A DNA stretch of 18,313 nucleotides, from assembly GCA_947468985.1 (NCBI GenBank), contig CANINJ010000005.1, positions 1 to 18,313 of the forward strand, written 5' to 3'. The notes under the pieces were generated by a model. It was not told the DNA's origin and did no database searches. It worked only from the letters and a program-made list of their open reading frames with translations. Shown here one piece after another: positions 14,600 to 18,313 of the stretch. The translations under genes were made by a program, and so were the position numbers. Each line of letters begins with the position of its first letter. The stretch's first letter is position 1. Source of the DNA: Bacteroidota bacterium. GTDB lineage: Bacteria; Bacteroidota; Bacteroidia; Flavobacteriales; Flavobacteriaceae.

Positions 14600-15073
14600 T
14601 TGAATTCAATAATTGGAACATACGAATGTAAAGTTGATGCTAAAGGAAGGCTGCTTTTGCCTGCGCCTTTAAAAAAGCAATTGACAGCTTCTCTTCTTGA
14701 CGGTTTTGTCTTGAAGCGTTCGGTTTTTCAGCCTTGTTTGGAATTGTATCCAATGTCTGAATGGAACTTGATGATGAATAAAATCAACAAGTTGAACAAA
14801 TTTGTAAAGAAAAATAACGACTTCATTCGTCGTTTTACTGCGGGTGTAAAAGTGGTTGAAATAGATGCTTTAGGCAGATTATTGGTTCCAAAAGATTTAG
14901 TTGCATTTGCATCGATTTCTAAAGATTTGGTACTTTCTTCAGCAGTTAATATCGTTGAAATTTGGGATAAAGATTTGTATGAAAATTTCATTTCTAACGA
15001 TGAAATTGACTTTGCAGATTTAGCAGAAGAGGTGATGGGTAACGTAAATGACGATGAAAATGGAATATCATAA
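14600..15073 (+). CDS. mraZ: MraZ, transcriptional regulator of the division/cell-wall cluster
   Basis: MraZ is an AbrB/SpoVT-like protein that binds repeats ahead of the dcw cluster and controls it. It has the two tandem swapped-hairpin repeats of the family: the first with DAKGRLLLP (13-21), the second with DALGRLLVP (89-97), each carrying the D-x-x-G-R signature. I start at TTG 14600 (Met-Asn-Ser-Ile-Ile-Gly-Thr-Tyr-Glu), which gives 157 aa and places the first motif at the expected distance from the N-terminus. The frame is open further upstream to 14540, but that part overlaps the GTGGTA repeats and the -7 element and encodes nothing family-like. The C-terminal tail is acidic (DFADLAEEVMGN). 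The end overlaps rsmH by 26 nt. Confidence 0.93.
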   Translation: MNSIIGTYECKVDAKGRLLLPAPLKKQLTASLLDGFVLKRSVFQPCLELYPMSEWNLMMNKINKLNKFVKKNNDFIRRFTAGVKVVEIDALGRLLVPKDLVAFASISKDLVLSSAVNIVEIWDKDLYENFISNDEIDFADLAEEVMGNVNDDENGIS

Positions 15074-15956
15074 TCCTGTATTATTAAAAGAATCTGTTGA
15101 CGGACTTAATATAAAACCAGACGGAATATATGTTGATGTGACTTTTGGCGGAGGCGGACATTCAAAAGAAATTTTGAGTCGTTTGGGTCCAAATGGAAAG
15201 TTATTCGCATTTGACCAAGATGAAGATGCTTTAGAAAATACTTTAGATGACGAACGTTTTGTTTTGATAAATGAAAATTTTCGATTTATAAAAAGGTTTT
15301 TAAGATTTCATAATGTGAAAAGCGTAGATGGAATTTTGGCTGATTTGGGAGTTTCTTCGCATCAATTTGACGTTGCCGAACGTGGTTTTTCTACTCGTTT
15401 TGATGCGGAATTAGATATGAGAATGAGTCAAAAAAATGACTTAAATGCGTATCGGGTTGTCAACGAATACGACGAAACAAATTTAAGAAGAGTTTTTCTT
15501 GATTACGGAGAATTGAAAAATGCACCAGCAATTGCCCGTGTAATTATTGAAGCCCGTGAAGAAGAACCAATTAAAAACACAGAACAGCTAAAAATAGTTT
15601 TAGGACGTTTTTTACCAGCGCATAAAAGCCATAAAATATTGGCTCAAATGTATCAGGCAATCCGAATTGAAGTCAATCAAGAAATGGATGTTTTAAAAGA
15701 ATTTTTAGAACAATCTTTAGAAGTTTTGAAGCCCGGCGGACGATTAAGCGTTATTTCATACCATTCATTGGAAGACAGATTGGTAAAAAGATTGATGAAA
15801 AACGGAATGTTTGAAGGCGAACCAGAGCGTGATTTTTTTGGTAATTTTTCTGTTCCATTTAAAACAATTGGAAAATTAATTGTTCCTGATTTTCAAGAAA
15901 TCAAAATCAATAATAGAGCTCGAAGTGCAAAATTGAGAATAGCCGAAAAGAGGTAA
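15048..15956 (+). CDS. rsmH: 16S rRNA (cytosine1402-N4)-methyltransferase
   Basis: RsmH (MraW) uses S-adenosylmethionine to methylate N4 of C1402 in the decoding centre of 16S rRNA. The family opening EYHNPVLLKESVDGL is at residues 6-20. The SAM-binding motif VDVTFGGGGHSKEIL is at 29-43, with FDQDEDA shortly after. LADLGVSSHQFD and GFSTRFDAELDMRM follow, and LKPGGRLSVISYHSLEDRLVK in the last third is the strongly conserved MraW signature. The 302 aa are full length. Three in-frame ATGs (15048, 15054, 15060) could start it; the first is reported, the third leaves four fewer residues. The start lies inside mraZ, and the ftsL-like gene follows after 3 nt, so the genes form one operon. Confidence 0.96.
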   Translation: MTMKMEYHNPVLLKESVDGLNIKPDGIYVDVTFGGGGHSKEILSRLGPNGKLFAFDQDEDALENTLDDERFVLINENFRFIKRFLRFHNVKSVDGILADLGVSSHQFDVAERGFSTRFDAELDMRMSQKNDLNAYRVVNEYDETNLRRVFLDYGELKNAPAIARVIIEAREEEPIKNTEQLKIVLGRFLPAHKSHKILAQMYQAIRIEVNQEMDVLKEFLEQSLEVLKPGGRLSVISYHSLEDRLVKRLMKNGMFEGEPERDFFGNFSVPFKTIGKLIVPDFQEIKINNRARSAKLRIAEKR

Positions 15957-15959
15957 GTA

Positions 15960-16310
15960 ATGAAAAATGGAGTTTACAGCATATTAAAAGCAAGATTTTT
16001 AATCAACGAAGAAGCAAATGCGGCTAAAAATTGGCGGTTCATTGTTTTTCTGATTCTTCTTGCCATTTTTATGATTGCCAACAACAATAATGTAGATCAA
16101 AAAGTTTTTAAAATCATTGAATTGACAGGCGAAGTTAAAGAATTACGTTCTGAATTTGTTGATCGTCGTTCAGAATTAATGAAGTTAAAAATGGAATCTA
16201 CAGTTACACTTAAAATGATTGAAAAAGGTATCAAACCCGCTTCAACACCACCGATAAAAATAATAGTAAAGAAAGAAGAAGAGAAAGGTTTTCTGAAAAA
16301 TTTATGGTAG
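15960..16310 (+). CDS. FtsL-like cell division protein
   Basis: This is a small bitopic membrane protein of 116 aa in the dcw position of ftsL. A short cytoplasmic N-terminus (about 25 residues) is followed by one membrane segment (about 26-41, FIVFLILLAIFMIANN). A helical, heptad-like extracytoplasmic stretch follows (about 45-90, with KIIELTGEVKELRSEFVDRR), typical of FtsL/DivIC proteins that join FtsB and FtsQ in activating septal wall synthesis. The tail is Lys/Glu-rich. Sequence conservation in this family is low, so topology and position carry the call. It begins 3 nt after rsmH and its end overlaps the ftsI start by 7 nt. Confidence 0.85.
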   Translation: MKNGVYSILKARFLINEEANAAKNWRFIVFLILLAIFMIANNNNVDQKVFKIIELTGEVKELRSEFVDRRSELMKLKMESTVTLKMIEKGIKPASTPPIKIIVKKEEEKGFLKNLW

Positions 16311-18304
16311 AAGATAATAAAAATATAATCTTAAGAATTTATATAGTTGCAGTTGTCATCTTTTTAATGGCGCTTGCAATTGTAGTAAAAATCACTAATA
16401 TCCAATGGGTAGAAGGTGATTCTTTGCGCAAATTAGCCAAAGAGCGTTCGATAAGAAATTTTGTTATTCCATCTAATAAAGGTAATATTTATTCGTCTGA
16501 CGGAAGTTTATTGGCAACATCTATTCCAAATTATACCATTCGATTTGATGCTATGGCTCCAGATTCTAAGGATTTCCATAAAAACATCAAACCCTTATCT
16601 GATTCATTAGCTATTTTATTTAAAAAGCCAAGTAGTTTTTTTCAATTGGAATTAACAGCTGCAAGAACTAACAAAAACAGATTTTTCTTAGTTGCAAGAG
16701 ATTTGAGTTACACAGAATACATGCGAATTAAGAGTTTTCCTTTATTCAAATTAGGAATTTATAAAGGTGGAATTATAATTGACCAAAAAACAATTAGGAA
16801 ACATCCAATTGGAGAAATCGCGCAAAGAACTATTGGTTATGAGCGCATTACGCCAGAAGGTTTGCCAGATGGAAAAGGAATTGAATGGGCATTTAGAAAA
16901 TATTTAAACGGAAAAGACGGAAAGGTGCTGAAGCAAAAAATTGCAAAAGGGCAGTGGAAGCCTATCCGTGATGTCAATGAAGTTGAGCCGCTAGATGGCT
17001 ATGATGTTATTTCTACCATTGATGTATATATTCAAGATATTGCACACCATTCCTTGTTGGAACAACTTGAAAAATATAAAGCCGATCATGGTTGTGTGGT
17101 GGTTATGGAAACTAAAACAGGTCAAGTTAAAGCAATTTCTAATTTAGGAAAAGTAGCAGAAGGAATTTATTCTGAAACAACAAACTATGCAATTGCTGAA
17201 TCTCACGAACCTGGTTCAACCTATAAATTGGCTGATTTAATGACGCTTTTAGAAGATAAAAAAGTAGATACAAGTGCTGTTTATAATACGAATGGCGGGG
17301 TAGTTACTTATTTTGGAAAAAAAGTTGTTGATTCTCACGAAGGTGGTTACGGAATTATTTCATTAGCAAAAGGATTTGAAAAATCATCTAATACCGTAAT
17401 GGTTCAGGCGGTTTATAATAATTATAAAAATAATCCATCTCAGTTTGTAAATCATTTGAATGCGTATGGTTTGAATTCTCGTTTGGGATTGCCATTTCAA
17501 GGAGAAGGGAAGCCATATATTCCTCAGCCTACAGATAAAACGTGGTCAAATCTATCGCTTCCTTGGATGGCGTTTGGTTACGGAGTTTCTATAACGCCTT
17601 TGCAAACGCTGACGTATTATAATTCTGTTGCCAACAATGGAGAAATGGTAAAACCACAATTCGTTTCTGAGATAAAAGAATGGAATAGAACAGTGGTGAA
17701 ATTCAATAAAAAAGTCATTAATCCTAAAGTTTGTTCGCAAGAAACTATTCTAAAATTGAAAGCCGTTTTGGAAAATGTTGTTAAAAGAGGAACTGCATCA
17801 AAATTATATTCTAAAGATTTTTCGATGGCCGGAAAAACGGGAACAGCTCAGGCAAATTATGGCACTAACGGAGGTGCAGACAAACATTACATCTCCTCAT
17901 TTGTAGGTTATTTTCCTGCAGATGTGCCTAAATATTCTTGTATTGTTGTAGTTCACGATCCGGATGCTTCCAATAATAATTATTATGGGGCAGATGTTGC
18001 AGGACCTGTATTTAAAAGAATAGCGCAAAAGATTTTTACAGATTCTCCAACGAGAAATGAAGTGAAAAATTTGGACAAAAAGAATCCTACACAAGAAAGA
18101 AATTACTCGGATTATTATGCGAAATCGCAAGAAAAAAAGAATGTAATTCCAAATTTAAAAGGAATGTCAGGAATGGATGCGGTTGCTTTATTGGGAAATC
18201 TTAAAGTTAAAGTTAAAATAATTGGTGTTGGGAAAGTTAAAAAACAATCCATTAATCCAGGAGTAGCAATTACAAGTGCAACTATAATATTAGAATTATC
18301 GTGA
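16304..18304 (+). CDS. ftsI: Septal peptidoglycan transpeptidase FtsI/PBP3 with C-terminal PASTA domain
   Basis: This class B penicillin-binding protein cross-links septal peptidoglycan in the periplasm with FtsW. One N-terminal membrane anchor (about 9-30) is followed by the pedestal/dimerisation domain (RSIRNFVIPSNKGNIYSSDG, 48-67, is the conserved box). The transpeptidase domain has the active-site STYK (305-308) with Ser305, SSN (361-363) and KTGT (511-514). GYGVSITPLQ (425-434) lies between them, as in other PBPs. After a Lys-rich linker (about 585-612) one PASTA domain covers about 613-666 (VIPNLKGMSGMDAVALL), a type that often contacts the wall or partner proteins. The 666 aa fit Bacteroidota FtsI with PASTA. 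It overlaps the ftsL-like gene by 7 nt; the next gene, expected to be murE, lies outside the window. Confidence 0.95.
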   Translation: MVEDNKNIILRIYIVAVVIFLMALAIVVKITNIQWVEGDSLRKLAKERSIRNFVIPSNKGNIYSSDGSLLATSIPNYTIRFDAMAPDSKDFHKNIKPLSDSLAILFKKPSSFFQLELTAARTNKNRFFLVARDLSYTEYMRIKSFPLFKLGIYKGGIIIDQKTIRKHPIGEIAQRTIGYERITPEGLPDGKGIEWAFRKYLNGKDGKVLKQKIAKGQWKPIRDVNEVEPLDGYDVISTIDVYIQDIAHHSLLEQLEKYKADHGCVVVMETKTGQVKAISNLGKVAEGIYSETTNYAIAESHEPGSTYKLADLMTLLEDKKVDTSAVYNTNGGVVTYFGKKVVDSHEGGYGIISLAKGFEKSSNTVMVQAVYNNYKNNPSQFVNHLNAYGLNSRLGLPFQGEGKPYIPQPTDKTWSNLSLPWMAFGYGVSITPLQTLTYYNSVANNGEMVKPQFVSEIKEWNRTVVKFNKKVINPKVCSQETILKLKAVLENVVKRGTASKLYSKDFSMAGKTGTAQANYGTNGGADKHYISSFVGYFPADVPKYSCIVVVHDPDASNNNYYGADVAGPVFKRIAQKIFTDSPTRNEVKNLDKKNPTQERNYSDYYAKSQEKKNVIPNLKGMSGMDAVALLGNLKVKVKIIGVGKVKKQSINPGVAITSATIILELS

Positions 18305-18313
18305 TAAATCTAA

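Noticed and set aside
1..18313. CRISPR array, tRNA/rRNA genes, insertion sequence or defence system
   Set aside because: No regularly spaced repeats, cloverleaf sequences, transposase-like proteins or defence-type genes were found; the coding content is core metabolism, replication, gliding and division.

Overview
The window looks like a chromosomal segment of a member of the Flavobacteriaceae (Bacteroidota), most likely Flavobacterium or a close relative. The DNA is AT-rich and Shine-Dalgarno sequences are absent. Several promoters carry the Bacteroidota -7 element TAnnTTTG, some with an upstream TTG. The genes gldB and gldC belong to the gliding-motility set of this phylum, and the order dnaG - response regulator - nadE - gldB - gldC - engB - hydrolase - mraZ - rsmH - ftsL-like - ftsI is, from memory, typical of flavobacterial genomes. 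I see no tRNA, rRNA, CRISPR array, prophage or insertion sequence.

Region 1 (1-4149, + strand) is the end of a surface-polysaccharide locus. It holds the tail of a WbpP/TviC-like UDP-GlcNAc 4-epimerase, a eukaryote-type UDP-glucose 6-dehydrogenase, a WbpO/TviB-type UDP-HexNAc dehydrogenase and dTDP-glucose 4,6-dehydratase. Together they would supply UDP-GalNAc, UDP-GlcA, UDP-GalNAcA and dTDP-4-keto-6-deoxyglucose for capsule or O-antigen assembly.

Region 2 (4150-9718, + strand) carries separately transcribed housekeeping genes: purT (purines), fabD (fatty acids), a long-chain polyprenyl diphosphate synthase (quinone or other isoprenoid chains) and dnaG (primase). A structured intergenic element lies before fabD, a strong terminator follows fabD, and matches to TAnnTTTG precede fabD, the prenyl synthase and dnaG.

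Region 3 (9715-14232) contains an orphan NarL-type response regulator and nadE on the minus strand. The gldB-gldC pair follows on the plus strand, then engB and an alpha/beta hydrolase on the minus strand. A bidirectional terminator separates gldC from engB, and a nearly palindromic pair of opposed -7 elements separates nadE from gldB.

Region 4 (14233-18313, + strand) is the start of the division and cell wall (dcw) cluster: mraZ, rsmH, an FtsL-like protein and a PASTA-containing FtsI, joined by overlaps or a 3-nt gap. Upstream of mraZ are four GTGGTA repeats, three of them 10 bp apart, that look like the MraZ autoregulatory site.

This is mostly core genome and I find no convincing undescribed multigene system. 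The points most worth checking are the primase zinc ribbon with all four metal ligands replaced, the MraZ-box array, the structured element before fabD, and the back-to-back promoter palindrome between nadE and gldB.
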